The notes under the pieces: model-generated | Seen by the model: the letters and a program-made list of their open reading frames with translations, nothing else | Databases searched by the model: none | Told to the model about the DNA's origin: nothing | Part shown: piece by piece, positions 7,525-16,400 of the stretch | Numbering within the stretch: the first letter of the stretch is position 1 | How the letters are laid out: every line of letters starts with the position of its first letter | Made by a program: the position numbers and the translations under genes | From: WLMZ01 sp031410915 | GTDB taxonomy: Bacteria > Actinomycetota > Acidimicrobiia > Acidimicrobiales > Ilumatobacteraceae | Assembly (NCBI GenBank): GCA_031410915.1 | Contig: JANNZY010000179.1 | Coordinates: 1-41,788 of the forward strand | Reading direction: 5' to 3' | Length of the DNA stretch: 41,788 bases

Positions 7525-8366
7525 TGCCCGAACTGCCCGAGGTGGAGACGGTTCGGCGAGGTCTGGAGCAGCGCTTCGTCGGGCGGCGGATCGACCGCGT
7601 CGAAGTCGGCCGTGAGCGCACTGTGCGGCGCACGTCGCGGCAAGCGCTGATCGACGGCCTCACCGGGGCGACAGCGATGGCGGCCGACCGCCACGGCAAG
7701 TACCTGATCCTGCCGCTCGATACGGGTGACTCGTTGATGATCCACCTCCGCATGAGCGGGCGGGTCCTCATCGACGCCGCCGCTGCGCCGCGGCCGGACC
7801 ACACCCACGTCGTGCTGCACCTCGATGGAACGCCGAGCGAGGAGCTGCGCTTCGTGGATCCGCGCACGTTCGGCGAGGTCGTCGTCTTCGATCCGACCAA
7901 TGCTGCTGTGGAGATGCCCGAACTGACTCGACTCGGTGTCGACCCGATCGCCCACGACCTGGACCGGTCGACGTTGAAGCGGCTGGTGCTCTCACGGTCC
8001 CGACAGCTGAAGGCGCTGCTGCTGGATCAAGCGGTCATCGCCGGGATCGGCAACATCTACGCCGATGAGATCATGCATGCCGCGCGTGTGCGCCCGGACC
8101 GGGTCAGCAACACCCTCTCCCCGGCGGAGATCACCCGCCTGCACGTCGCGATCAGCGAGATCCTGCGCGCCGCGATCGACGCCGGCGGTTCGACGTTGAA
8201 GGACACCCAGTACGTGGACATCGGCGGCGAGGGTGGCTGGTTCCAGACATCGCACCGCGTCTACGACCGTGCGGGCGAGCGCTGCGTGACGTGTGGCAAG
8301 GCGACGATCCAGCGCGTGCCGTTCGCCGGGCGCAGCACACATTTCTGCCCGCGCTGTCAGCGCTGA
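7524..8366 (+). CDS. mutM: Formamidopyrimidine-DNA glycosylase (Fpg/MutM)
   Basis: Bifunctional base-excision repair enzyme that removes 8-oxoguanine and formamidopyrimidines and nicks the abasic site. The 280-residue protein begins MPELPEVETVRRGL, with the catalytic Pro2 nucleophile and Glu3. The helix-two-turn-helix segment (IAGIGNIYADEIMHAARV) and the C-terminal zinc finger (CVTC ... CPRC, last 26 residues) are intact. The ATG overlaps the rnc stop by 1 nt. Only 25 bp separate its stop from the convergent regulator's stop. Confidence 0.95.
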   Translation: MPELPEVETVRRGLEQRFVGRRIDRVEVGRERTVRRTSRQALIDGLTGATAMAADRHGKYLILPLDTGDSLMIHLRMSGRVLIDAAAAPRPDHTHVVLHLDGTPSEELRFVDPRTFGEVVVFDPTNAAVEMPELTRLGVDPIAHDLDRSTLKRLVLSRSRQLKALLLDQAVIAGIGNIYADEIMHAARVRPDRVSNTLSPAEITRLHVAISEILRAAIDAGGSTLKDTQYVDIGGEGGWFQTSHRVYDRAGERCVTCGKATIQRVPFAGRSTHFCPRCQR

Positions 8367-8385
8367 CCCGGGCCGCGGCGACGCG

Positions 8386-8404
8386 GCGCGCTCAGCTGGC
8401 GCGC
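8386..8404. terminator. Possible bidirectional terminator between mutM and the convergent regulator
   Basis: GCGCGC/GCGCGC arms around TCAGCTG sit across the regulator's stop codon and 20 nt after the mutM stop. The stem is short and has no T-run. Confidence 0.3.
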
Positions 8405-9354
8405 AGTGCGGGCTCGGCGCGCCAGGTGGCGTTGCGATCGCCGATCAGTCGCGCAGTTGCTTCGGCTCGCGACGACACCCCGAGCTTGCGGTAGACGGCC
8501 TGGGTGTGGGTCTTGGTGGTGTTGATCGAGATTGACAAATGGCGGGAGATGTCGGGCAGGCTCATCGACCCGGTGAGCAACATCGCAATCGTCTGCTCGC
8601 GGTCGGAGAACCCGTACGACGGAGGAGTCTGCGGGGCTGGGGCGAGGAGCGCCATGTCCGTGTCGCGGAACTGGCGCGCCCGCGCGAGCAACGGTCCGAG
8701 CACGTCGCGCCCATCAGCGACCCCGGCCAGCGCCTGCAGTTCGTCGTTGGTGACGACGACGTAGACGATGGTGGGCCACCCGGTCGTGGCGCCAGCGGCC
8801 GTGGGCGCTGGCACCGGGTCGGCGAGGGAGCTGTGCAGCCGATCGCGAGCGATGTCGACACGGATCCGACCGGCGCGCACGGCGTGGTTCATGCGGAACC
8901 CGCCGAACGCGGGTCCCAGGGCGAGCAGGTCGAGTGCCCGGCTGCGCTCGGCGGACGCGACGTCGGCCGGGGCCGATGGGTGCAGGCACCGCGCCGTCGC
9001 CTCCTCGAAAGCGAGGAGGTCCATGCAGCCGTCGGCGACTTCGAGCACGACGACACTGTCGCGTTCGACGATCTCCACTCCCATGACATCGCGCAGTGAA
9101 GCGCGCAGCCGGGTGATGACGGCAGCGATGGCGTCGGTCCCGCGCGTCGGGGTGGAGTGCGGCCAGCAGCTCCGGACGAGGTCGGCAACGGCAACGGGGC
9201 GGTTCGGCGTGAGGCACAACCGCTCCAACGCCAGACGGCCCGGTCCGCACGGCAGCATCAGGACCGTGCCCGTCGCATCGCGTAGCCGCAGCGCCCCGAA
9301 GACCGTGATCGAGAAGTGCTGGGCATCCATCTGAGCGTCCATGTGAGCGTCCAT
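8392..9354 (-). CDS. Transcriptional regulator with LuxR HTH and SARP/OmpR-like N-terminus
   Basis: A protein of about 320 residues. The C-terminus is a clear LuxR-type HTH (SDREQTIAMLLTGSMSLPDI ... INTTKTHTQAVYRKLGV). The first 100 residues resemble the winged-helix DNA-binding domain of SARP/BTAD regulators (SITVFGALRLRD ... VADLVRSCWP ... AIAAVITRLRASL), so it may have a DNA-binding fold at each end. No Walker motifs are seen. I chose ATG 9354 because GGAAGGAGC lies about 9 nt before it; a TTG at 9381 would overlap that site. Two further in-frame ATGs follow at 12-nt steps. It interrupts the usual mutM-smc adjacency. Target and signal are unknown. Confidence 0.75.
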   Translation of the reverse strand: MDAHMDAQMDAQHFSITVFGALRLRDATGTVLMLPCGPGRLALERLCLTPNRPVAVADLVRSCWPHSTPTRGTDAIAAVITRLRASLRDVMGVEIVERDSVVVLEVADGCMDLLAFEEATARCLHPSAPADVASAERSRALDLLALGPAFGGFRMNHAVRAGRIRVDIARDRLHSSLADPVPAPTAAGATTGWPTIVYVVVTNDELQALAGVADGRDVLGPLLARARQFRDTDMALLAPAPQTPPSYGFSDREQTIAMLLTGSMSLPDISRHLSISINTTKTHTQAVYRKLGVSSRAEATARLIGDRNATWRAEPALRAS

Positions 9355-9410
9355 CCGTCTGTGCTCCTTCCATCCGAGCAACCTGGGTCGACGAGCGTCT
9401 TCCCTGGTCT

Positions 9411-9427
9411 ACGCATTCCCCATGCGT
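9411..9427. promoter_or_regulatory. Palindrome ACGCAT-N5-ATGCGT in the regulator-smc gap
   Basis: A perfect 6-bp inverted repeat 57 nt upstream of the regulator's ATG. It sits beside a markedly AT-rich stretch (about 9428-9505) in otherwise GC-rich DNA. It could be an operator, perhaps autoregulatory. Confidence 0.35.
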
Positions 9428-9555
9428 GTATGACCAACGTATTGAATCATCATATGAATGTCAAGAAGTTTCGTGATCTGTTCTGTATTTGGTGATCTTT
9501 CTTGCCGACTTCGCCGCGAGGGGGTGGGAGGCAGCGTTGTGCCGGGCGCGGCCAC

Positions 9556-9561
9556 TAGGGT
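9556..9561 (+). promoter_or_regulatory. Putative -10 (TAGGGT) of smc
   Basis: TAGGGT sits 9 nt before the GTG start of smc and no ribosome-binding site is present, consistent with leaderless transcription. Confidence 0.5.
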
Positions 9562-9570
9562 TGGATCGTT

Positions 9571-12500
9571 GTGTTTCTCAAGGCGTTGACTCTCAAGGGT
9601 TTCAAGTCGTTCGCGGACACCACCGTGATGCAGCTCGAGCCCGGCGTGACGGTAGTGGTCGGGCCGAACGGATCTGGCAAGTCGAATGTGGTGGATGCCA
9701 TCGCGTGGGTCCTTGGCGCGCAAGCGCCCAGCGCCGTGCGCTCGCAGAAGATGGACGACGTCATCTTCGCCGGCACTGCGAAGCGGCCGGCGCTCGGTCG
9801 CGCCGAGGTCGTGCTCACGCTCGACAACTCGGCCAAGCTGCTGCCGATCGAGTTCAACGAGGTCACCATCAGTCGCACGCTGTTCCGCACCGGCGAGAGC
9901 GAGTACGCGATCAACGGTGTCAACTGCCGTCTGCTCGACGTGCAGGAGTTGTTGAGCGACGCGGGTGTCGGCCGTCAGCAGCACGTGATCGTGTCTCAAG
10001 GCCAGATCGACGCCGTGCTCAATGCCCGTCCGGAGGACCGGCGGGCGATCATCGAAGAGGCGGCCGGCGTGTTGAAGTACCGCCGCCGCAAGGAGAAGGC
10101 CGAGCGCCGCCTGGACGCCACCGAGGCCAGCTTGCTGCGCGTGCAGGATCTCCTGCGTGAGGTGCGCCGCCAACTCCGACCGCTGGAGCGCCAAGCCGAA
10201 GCCGCCCGTCGTCACGGCGATCTGGTTACGGAGTTGCACGGGTTGCGTGTCTTCTTGGCCGGCCGTGAGATCGCGTCGTTGCGCACCCGGCTCACTGCAC
10301 TGGCCGGTGACAAGTTGACCGGCGAGCAGTCCGAACGTTCGTTGCGCGCCGAGCTGGCGCGCCTGGACACCGCGGTGATGGCGGCCGAGGCGGAGATGAG
10401 CGCACGCGGCGACACCGACGTCAGTGACGACCTCGTGCGAGTGGAGCAACTGCGCGAGCGGGCTCGCGGTCTGAGCGCTGTGTTGGTCGAACGTCGCCGG
10501 TCGATGGAGCGCGATCGTGGCCAACTGATGGACGCCGGCGTCGTCGCCAACCTGGAGAACGACGCCGCCCGCTTCGCCGCTGAGCTGGCCGATGTCACGG
10601 CTGAGCTGGCGTCGATGGCGCCGGCGGCCGAGGCGTTGGCCGACGAGGAGTCCATGTTCCTGAACGAACGTGACCAGATGATGACGCTGCTGCAGGGCAC
10701 GTCGTCCACGGCCAGCGCGGCCAGCGCCGCGGCCGAGGTGCGCGGGGAATTGCGATCGTTGCGCACCGGCCTCGAACGCGACGAGAGCGAACTGCGGCGC
10801 CAGACGTCGCGGCTGAACAACCTGCGCGAGCGACTCGAGCTGCTGGAGCACGAGGCCACCCGGCTCAAGGCCGACTGCGAGCAATCGCAGACGGTGGAGG
10901 CCCCGCTCGTGGCCGAGGTGGAGTCCGCCGAGAGCCGCCGCCTCGCCGCCCAGGCCGCAGCCGACCTGGCCGGTTCCAACCGCCAGTCAGCGGCCGAGGA
11001 ACTGTCGCGGTGGAAGGCGCGCGCCGACGCGTTGCAGATGGCGCTCGACAGCGCCCGGGCCCGCGCGGGGGCCGAGCGGTTGGCAGGCCTCGACGGCGTG
11101 GTCGGCACGATGCTGGAGCTGGTCGAGATCGACCCGGGTTGGGAGGCAGCTGCCGAGGCCGCGCTCGGCGAGGCGCTGCTCGCCGTCGTCGTGGCCGATC
11201 CCGCGTCAGCTCGCGACGCGCTCGCCTCATTGCGGTCGGCCAGAACGGCGGGCGCGGTCATCGCCCTCGGCGCTCCCGCCGCGACGGCCAGCACACCGCC
11301 GATCGGCGAGCCGGTCCGTGCCCATGTGCGGGCCCACGCACACGCTCGGGCCAACCGGGCCGAGGTCGACGCACTGCTCGACAGCCTGCTCGGTGGTGCC
11401 GTTCGCGTCGCACGATGGTCTGACGCTGTCGAGGCCGCGCTGGCCCATCCGACAGCGACGGTCGTGACCGATGACGGAGACCGCTTCGGCCGCTCCGGTT
11501 GGCGACTCGGCTCGGCAGGTGGGGGAGCCACCGCGGCCGCGCTGGAAGAAGCAGTCGAACAGGCCAGCCGCGCTGCGGGCGAGCACGAGCACGCCGACGC
11601 AGCGCTGCGCGCCGCCCGTGCCGAACTGCAAGCGGCGCAGCACGCCGAGTCCGATCTCAGCCGCCGGCTGGACACAAACGACGCGCAGTTCACGGCCGCG
11701 TCGGAGGCTCTGGCCCGGGTGCAGACCGACCGTCGCGAGGCCGCCACCGGGACCGAGACCATCGAGCGCTCGGTCGCCGAGCTCGCCGAGCGGGTGCAGC
11801 GCGAGCAGCAGAGGATCGCCGAGCTGGAGTCGTTGGTGCCGGCGCTCGAAGCTGACGAGCAGGCCGAGGCGGACGCCGCTCGGGCGCGGGGCGAGGCCCG
11901 GGCGCAGATCGAAGCCCGTACAGCGCTCCTCGCGTCGCGGCGCAAGGATCTGGAAGTGCGCAACGCCGGACTGCACGAGCGGCAGGCGTTCCTGGAACGC
12001 CGTATCGACGAGACCGAGAAGCGTCTGGAGGCCGACGCCGTTGCACGGGCCGAGGCCGCCCAGCACCGGGTCGCGATCGAGCGCAGCCTGGCCGCGGCAG
12101 CGCAGCTGAGCGAGCTCGTCGACCGGCATCGCCAGACGATCGAGACGCGCCTGGCCGAGTTGCACGAGCAGCGCCGTCGCCAGAGTGAGGAGGTGCGCGC
12201 CCTCGTCGCCCATCTCGACGAGACCCGCCGTGCCCGCTCGACCGCGGAGAAGCAGCTCGACGAGACCCGCGAGCGCGCCCGCCGTGTCGAGGTCGAAGAA
12301 GCCGAAGCGCGCATGCGTCTCGAAGCGGCCATCGAGACGCTGCGCCGCGATCTCGAGCTGGAGCCGGCCGAGGCGGAGGCCGCCGAGATGCCACCGTTGC
12401 CGGACGGCGTCAGCGCCGCAGCCCGAGTGCGTGACCTCGATCGCGAGTTGCGTCTGCTCGGGCCGATCAATCCACTCGCGCTCGAGGAGTTCAACGAGCT

Positions 12501-13059
12501 GCAGGAGCGCCATCGCTTTCTGGAGGAGCAGCTCGAGGACGTCCGCAACACGCGGCGCGAGTTGAGCCGCGTCATCAAGGCGGTCGACTTCGAGATCCAG
12601 TCGGTGTTCGCTGCGGCGTTTGCCGACGTCAGCGTCAACTTCACGAGTCTGTTCGCCATGTTGTTCCCGGGCGGCGTTGGCAAGCTGGTGCTGACCAACC
12701 CCGACGACCTGCTCAACACGGGCATCGAGGTCGAGGCCAAGCCGAGTGGCAAGAACGTGAAGAAGCTGTCGCTGCTGTCCGGTGGCGAGCGATCGCTGAC
12801 CGCGCTGGCGTACCTGTTCGCAGTGTTCCGCAGCCGGCCGTCGCCGTTCTACGTGATGGACGAGGTCGAGGCTGCGCTGGACGATGTCAACCTGCACCGC
12901 TTCTTGCACCTCATCGCCGAGTTCCGCCAGGACGCACAACTGCTGATCGTCAGCCACCAGAAGCGCACGATGGAGGCCGGCGACAGCCTGCTCGGCGTCA
13001 GCATGCAGCCCGGCGGGTCGAGCAAGGTCGTCACGGAACGGCAGTCCGCCGCTGTCTGA
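9571..13059 (+). CDS. smc: Chromosome partition protein SMC
   Basis: ATPase of the SMC-ScpAB condensin that compacts and resolves chromosomes. The 1162-residue protein has the full five-part layout. The N-terminal ATPase half has Walker A GPNGSGKSN (31-39). The first coiled coil follows, then a hinge at about 504-640 (GLDGVVGTMLELVEIDPGW onward), the second coiled coil, and the C-terminal half with signature LLSGGERSLTALAYLF (about 1068) and Walker B FYVMDEVEAALDD. Length is normal. The start is GTG 9571 (MFLKALTLKGFKSFAD, a standard N-terminus). The usual partner ftsY is not next; a transporter operon lies between. Confidence 0.97.
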   Translation: MFLKALTLKGFKSFADTTVMQLEPGVTVVVGPNGSGKSNVVDAIAWVLGAQAPSAVRSQKMDDVIFAGTAKRPALGRAEVVLTLDNSAKLLPIEFNEVTISRTLFRTGESEYAINGVNCRLLDVQELLSDAGVGRQQHVIVSQGQIDAVLNARPEDRRAIIEEAAGVLKYRRRKEKAERRLDATEASLLRVQDLLREVRRQLRPLERQAEAARRHGDLVTELHGLRVFLAGREIASLRTRLTALAGDKLTGEQSERSLRAELARLDTAVMAAEAEMSARGDTDVSDDLVRVEQLRERARGLSAVLVERRRSMERDRGQLMDAGVVANLENDAARFAAELADVTAELASMAPAAEALADEESMFLNERDQMMTLLQGTSSTASAASAAAEVRGELRSLRTGLERDESELRRQTSRLNNLRERLELLEHEATRLKADCEQSQTVEAPLVAEVESAESRRLAAQAAADLAGSNRQSAAEELSRWKARADALQMALDSARARAGAERLAGLDGVVGTMLELVEIDPGWEAAAEAALGEALLAVVVADPASARDALASLRSARTAGAVIALGAPAATASTPPIGEPVRAHVRAHAHARANRAEVDALLDSLLGGAVRVARWSDAVEAALAHPTATVVTDDGDRFGRSGWRLGSAGGGATAAALEEAVEQASRAAGEHEHADAALRAARAELQAAQHAESDLSRRLDTNDAQFTAASEALARVQTDRREAATGTETIERSVAELAERVQREQQRIAELESLVPALEADEQAEADAARARGEARAQIEARTALLASRRKDLEVRNAGLHERQAFLERRIDETEKRLEADAVARAEAAQHRVAIERSLAAAAQLSELVDRHRQTIETRLAELHEQRRRQSEEVRALVAHLDETRRARSTAEKQLDETRERARRVEVEEAEARMRLEAAIETLRRDLELEPAEAEAAEMPPLPDGVSAAARVRDLDRELRLLGPINPLALEEFNELQERHRFLEEQLEDVRNTRRELSRVIKAVDFEIQSVFAAAFADVSVNFTSLFAMLFPGGVGKLVLTNPDDLLNTGIEVEAKPSGKNVKKLSLLSGGERSLTALAYLFAVFRSRPSPFYVMDEVEAALDDVNLHRFLHLIAEFRQDAQLLIVSHQKRTMEAGDSLLGVSMQPGGSSKVVTERQSAAV

Positions 13060-13071
13060 TCTCGGTGCGAC

Positions 13072-13077
13072 TATCGT
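13072..13077 (+). promoter_or_regulatory. Putative -10 (TATCGT) of the polyamine-type ABC operon
   Basis: TATCGT follows the smc stop by 12 nt. The first gene starts at 13126 with a purine-rich GGGGAG (13107-13112) ahead of it, so this transcript would have a leader of about 40 nt. Confidence 0.35.
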
Positions 13078-13125
13078 CGTGTGATCATCAGCTGACAACT
13101 GAATCCGGGGAGACAGCGCTGCACC

Positions 13126-14211
13126 GTGAGTGAATCCGTTGCAACACCGAGTGCGAGGGCGACGGCCGCCCCAAGTGGCATTCCCGCGATCCAGCTCGTG
13201 CGGCTACGCAAGTCGTTCGGCGACGTCGTTGCCGTTGACGACGTCGACCTCGAGATCGGTGAAGGAGAATTCTTCTCGCTCCTCGGCCCGAGCGGATCGG
13301 GCAAGACCACCGTGCTCCGTCTCATCGCCGGCTTCGAGATGCCGACGGGGGGAGCGGTGCTGCTGCAGGGCCACGACGTCACGCGAACGGCACCGTACGA
13401 CCGCGATGTGAACACCGTGTTCCAGGACTACGCGCTGTTCCCGCACATGACGGTCCTGCGCAACATCGAGTACGGGCTGAAGGTGAAAGGCGTCGGCTGG
13501 GCCGAGCGTCGCCAGCGCGCCGGCGACATGCTCGACGCTGTCAGGCTGAGCAACTTCGGCAGCCGCCGCCCGACGGAGATGTAGGGCGGTCAGCGCCAGC
13601 GCGTCGCGCAGGCCCGAGCGGTGGTCAACCGGCCCAAGGTGCTGCTGCTCGCCGAGCCACACGGTGCGCTGGACCTGAAGCTGCGCGAGGAGATGCAGGT
13701 CGAGCTGAAGAGCATCCAGCGCGAGGTCGGCATCACGTTCGTCTTCGTCACTCACGACCAGGGCGAAGCGCTCAGCATGAGCACGCGCGTCGCGGTGTTC
13801 AACAACGGTCGCATCGAACAGATCGGGACCCCCGTCGACGTGTACGAACAGCCGTCCACGCCGTTCGTGGCCAACTTCGTGGGCACGTCCAACGTGTTGT
13901 CGGCATCGCTGTCCGAGCACCTGCTCGGCGTGGCACACGCGCACACGTTGCGGCCGGAGCGCATCCGCCTGTTCTCAGGAACCGATTTCATTCCGCCCGA
14001 TCACGTCGTCGCCGACGGCGTCGTGATCGACATGCAGTACCAGGGTGCCGACAGCCGGGTGCACGCCCGCCTGGCCGATGGCAGCATCCTTCTCGCCAGC
14101 GTGCCGAGCGACGGGCTCGCGGGCGTGGTCATCGGGGACACGATCCACATGGCCTGGTCGCGTCACGCGGCCGCAACCGTCGCAACCACCACCCAAGGGG
14201 AGACAACATGA
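13126..14211 (+). pseudogene. Broken ABC transporter ATPase (PotA-like), in-frame stop in the signature motif
   Basis: The frame encodes a 361-residue PotA-type ATPase but is cut by TAG at 13582-13584. The N-half is intact, with Walker A GPSGSGKTT and Q-loop VFQDYALFPHM. The stop replaces the Ser of LSGGQ: it reads E-M-stop-GGQRQRVAQARA where the family has ELSGGQRQRVALARA. Just downstream, Walker B reads LLLAEPHGALD instead of LLLDEPLGALD, losing the Mg-coordinating Asp. The H-loop THD and the C-terminal TOBE-like region are intact, and the stop at 14209-14211 overlaps the next gene (ATGA). One base change (TCG to TAG) explains the nonsense codon. A restart at GTG 13621 would give a fragment without Walker A. 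Either a decaying gene or a local sequence error. Confidence 0.8.
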
Positions 14212-15479
14212 CAAGCAGAAGAACCGTTGCCGGGGCATGCGTCGCGACGCTGGCCCTGCTGCTGGCCGCGTGCGGCAGCGATGACAAAGAGTCCACTCCG
14301 ACCACGGTCGCGGCGGCTGACACGACCACGGCCGCAGCGCCCGAGACAACCGCCGCGGCGGCACCCGACACGACGGCCGCCACGACGGCCGCCACGGGCG
14401 GCGACACCGGTGCCCCCACGGCACTCGGCGAGGGTGAGGGCGAGGTCAACCTGATCGCCTGGGCGGGCTACGTCGAGGACGGCTCCTCGGACCCGGCCGT
14501 GGACTGGGTGACCCCGTTCGAGGACGAGACCGGCTGCAAGGTCAACGTCAAGCTCGGCAACACGAGCGACGAGATGGTGCAGTTGATGCAGACCGGCGAG
14601 TACGACGGTGTCTCGGCGAGCGGCGATGCGACGACGCGTCTCATCGAGGGTGGCGAGGTCACCGCGATCAACCCCGACCTGATTCCGAACTACGCCGACG
14701 TGTTCGACGGGCTCAAGCTGAAGCCGTGGAACTCGAAAGACGATGTGCCGTACGGCGTGCCCCACGGACGTGGTGCGAACCTGCTCGTGTACAACACTGA
14801 GGCCTTCCCAGAGGCACCCGACTCGATCGGCGTCATGTTCGAGGACAGCGTCGCCGCGGGCAAGGTCAGCGTCTACGACAGCCCGATCTACATCGCCGAC
14901 GCGGCCATCTACTTGATGGCCACGCAGCCCGACCTCGGCATCACAAACCCGTACGCGCTGGACCAGACGCAGTTCGACGCGGCCATCGCCGTGTTGCAGG
15001 CGCAGAAGGATCTGGTCGGCCAGTACTGGGCGCTCTACACCGATCAGCAGACCGAACTGGAGAGCGGCAACGTGCTCGCCGGCACGACATGGCAGGTCAT
15101 CGTCAACTTGGCCGAGGCCAATGGCGCGAAGATCGCTGCGGTCAAGCAGAAGGAGGGCGCGACGGGCTGGTCGGACACGTGGATGATCTCGTCCAAGGCC
15201 AAGCACCCGAACTGCATGTACATGTGGATGAACCACATCGTGTCGCCGGAGGCCAACGCCGGCGTCGCCGAGTGGTTCGGCGAGGCACCGGCCAACGCGA
15301 AGGCCTGTGCACTCACGTCCGAGGGCTTCTGCGACACGTACCACGCCGAGGACGAGGACTACTGGACCGACGTCTGGTATTGGACGACGGCAACTGAGGC
15401 CTGCCTCGACGGCCGGACCGACGTGACGTGCGTGCCGTATTCGGAGTGGGTCAACGCGTGGTCGGAGCTGCGCGCCTGA
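14208..15479 (+). CDS. Spermidine/putrescine-type ABC transporter substrate-binding lipoprotein
   Basis: A 423-residue extracytoplasmic solute-binding protein of the PotD/PotF class. It has a lipoprotein signal peptide with lipobox LLAAC (Cys22), then a low-complexity Thr/Ala/Pro linker (about 30-65), then the binding domain starting VNLIAWAGYVEDGSSDPAVD. Polyamine-type features include TGEYDGVSASGDA, PYGVPHGRGANLLVYNTEAF and the C-terminal W-rich part. It would bind substrate outside the membrane and deliver it to the two permeases encoded next. The ATG overlaps the ATPase gene's stop (ATGA). Substrate identity (polyamine versus another amine) is inferred from family only. Confidence 0.85.
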   Translation: MTSRRTVAGACVATLALLLAACGSDDKESTPTTVAAADTTTAAAPETTAAAAPDTTAATTAATGGDTGAPTALGEGEGEVNLIAWAGYVEDGSSDPAVDWVTPFEDETGCKVNVKLGNTSDEMVQLMQTGEYDGVSASGDATTRLIEGGEVTAINPDLIPNYADVFDGLKLKPWNSKDDVPYGVPHGRGANLLVYNTEAFPEAPDSIGVMFEDSVAAGKVSVYDSPIYIADAAIYLMATQPDLGITNPYALDQTQFDAAIAVLQAQKDLVGQYWALYTDQQTELESGNVLAGTTWQVIVNLAEANGAKIAAVKQKEGATGWSDTWMISSKAKHPNCMYMWMNHIVSPEANAGVAEWFGEAPANAKACALTSEGFCDTYHAEDEDYWTDVWYWTTATEACLDGRTDVTCVPYSEWVNAWSELRA

Positions 15480-15484
15480 CCACG

Positions 15485-16393
15485 GTGACGACGACGGAGA
15501 TGCGGGTGGCGGGTTCGCCTGCCACCCGCATCAGCCGCTTCTTGCGCCGCCGCCGCCGGCTCGCGCTGACGGCCACCCTCGGCGCGCCCGTGGCGTGGAT
15601 GCTGCTCGTGTACATCGGCTCGCTCGTCGTGCTCGTCGCCGCCGCGTTCTTCAAGCTCGACGCGAACAGCAAGCCGACCACCGACTTCACCACGGACAAC
15701 GTGCGCCGCGCGGCCACGACCGGAAGCTTCCTCCAGGCGGTGTTGCGCAGTTGCACCATCGCCATCGCGGTCACCGCAGTGTGCTTCGCGATCGCATTGC
15801 CCACGGCGTTCTTCATCGCCAAGGTCGTGCGTCCACGCTTTCGCCGCCCGCTGATCGTGGCCGTGCTGTTGCCGCTGTGGGCCGGCTACCTCGTCAAGGG
15901 GTATGCCTGGAAGTCCATCTTCACGCCCGACGCGGGCAAGTTTGCGGCTCGCCAGGGCGGCGGGTTCCTGGAGGCCACCATCGGCTGGACACCGGGCACG
16001 GGCTACGTCGCGATCATCATCACGCTCGCCTACCTGTGGCTGCCGTACATGGTGTTGCCGATCTACGCCGGTCTCGAACGGCTGCCGGAGTCGGTGCTCG
16101 ATGCGGCCGGCGATCTCGGCGCACGTCCGTTCCGCACGTTCCGATCCATCATCTTGCCGTTGCTGATCCCGTCGATCGCGGCGGGTTCGATCTTCACGTT
16201 CGCGCTCTCGCTCGGCGACTACATCACGCCGCGCATCATCTCAGGCGGCAAGATCACGATGATCGGCAACGTCATCGACACGCTGCAGCAGCAGAACCAG
16301 GCGCTGTCGGCCGCGCTCACGCTGTGGCCGATCGCGATCATCATCGTCTACCTGATCGGCATGCGCTCTTTGCACGCCTTCGACAGCATCTGA
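15485..16393 (+). CDS. ABC transporter permease, PotB-like
   Basis: Inner-membrane permease of about 302 residues with six predicted helices, for example WMLLVYIGSLVVLVAAAFF, CTIAIAVTAVCFAIALPTAF, LIVAVLLPLWAGYLV and AIIIVYLIGM near the C-terminus. The EAA cytoplasmic loop GLERLPESVLDAAGDLGA, which docks to the ATPase, is intact. The start is set at GTG 15485, just after the binding-protein stop; ATG 15500 is possible. It is part of the operon with the lipoprotein and second permease. The cognate ATPase gene upstream is broken, so export or import by this system would need another ATPase. Confidence 0.85.
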   Translation: MTTTEMRVAGSPATRISRFLRRRRRLALTATLGAPVAWMLLVYIGSLVVLVAAAFFKLDANSKPTTDFTTDNVRRAATTGSFLQAVLRSCTIAIAVTAVCFAIALPTAFFIAKVVRPRFRRPLIVAVLLPLWAGYLVKGYAWKSIFTPDAGKFAARQGGGFLEATIGWTPGTGYVAIIITLAYLWLPYMVLPIYAGLERLPESVLDAAGDLGARPFRTFRSIILPLLIPSIAAGSIFTFALSLGDYITPRIISGGKITMIGNVIDTLQQQNQALSAALTLWPIAIIIVYLIGMRSLHAFDSI

Positions 16394-16400
16394 GCCGCGG

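Noticed and set aside
10212..12752. Long antisense open frame (minus strand, about 846 codons) inside smc
   Set aside because: It is a low-complexity Arg/Ser/Ala-rich by-product of high-GC codon bias, opposite an unmistakable SMC protein.
13081..13095. Four-codon upstream frame GTG ATC ATC AGC before the broken ATPase
   Set aside because: Position relative to the TATCGT box does not fit a start, and such short frames occur by chance.
11227..13098. Second long antisense frame (about 623 codons) in smc
   Set aside because: Shadow of the smc coding sequence; composition biased and no motif.
13621..14211. C-terminal part of the broken ATPase as an independent gene from GTG 13621
   Set aside because: It lacks Walker A and begins in the middle of the ABC core, in the same frame as the upstream half; one damaged gene explains it better.
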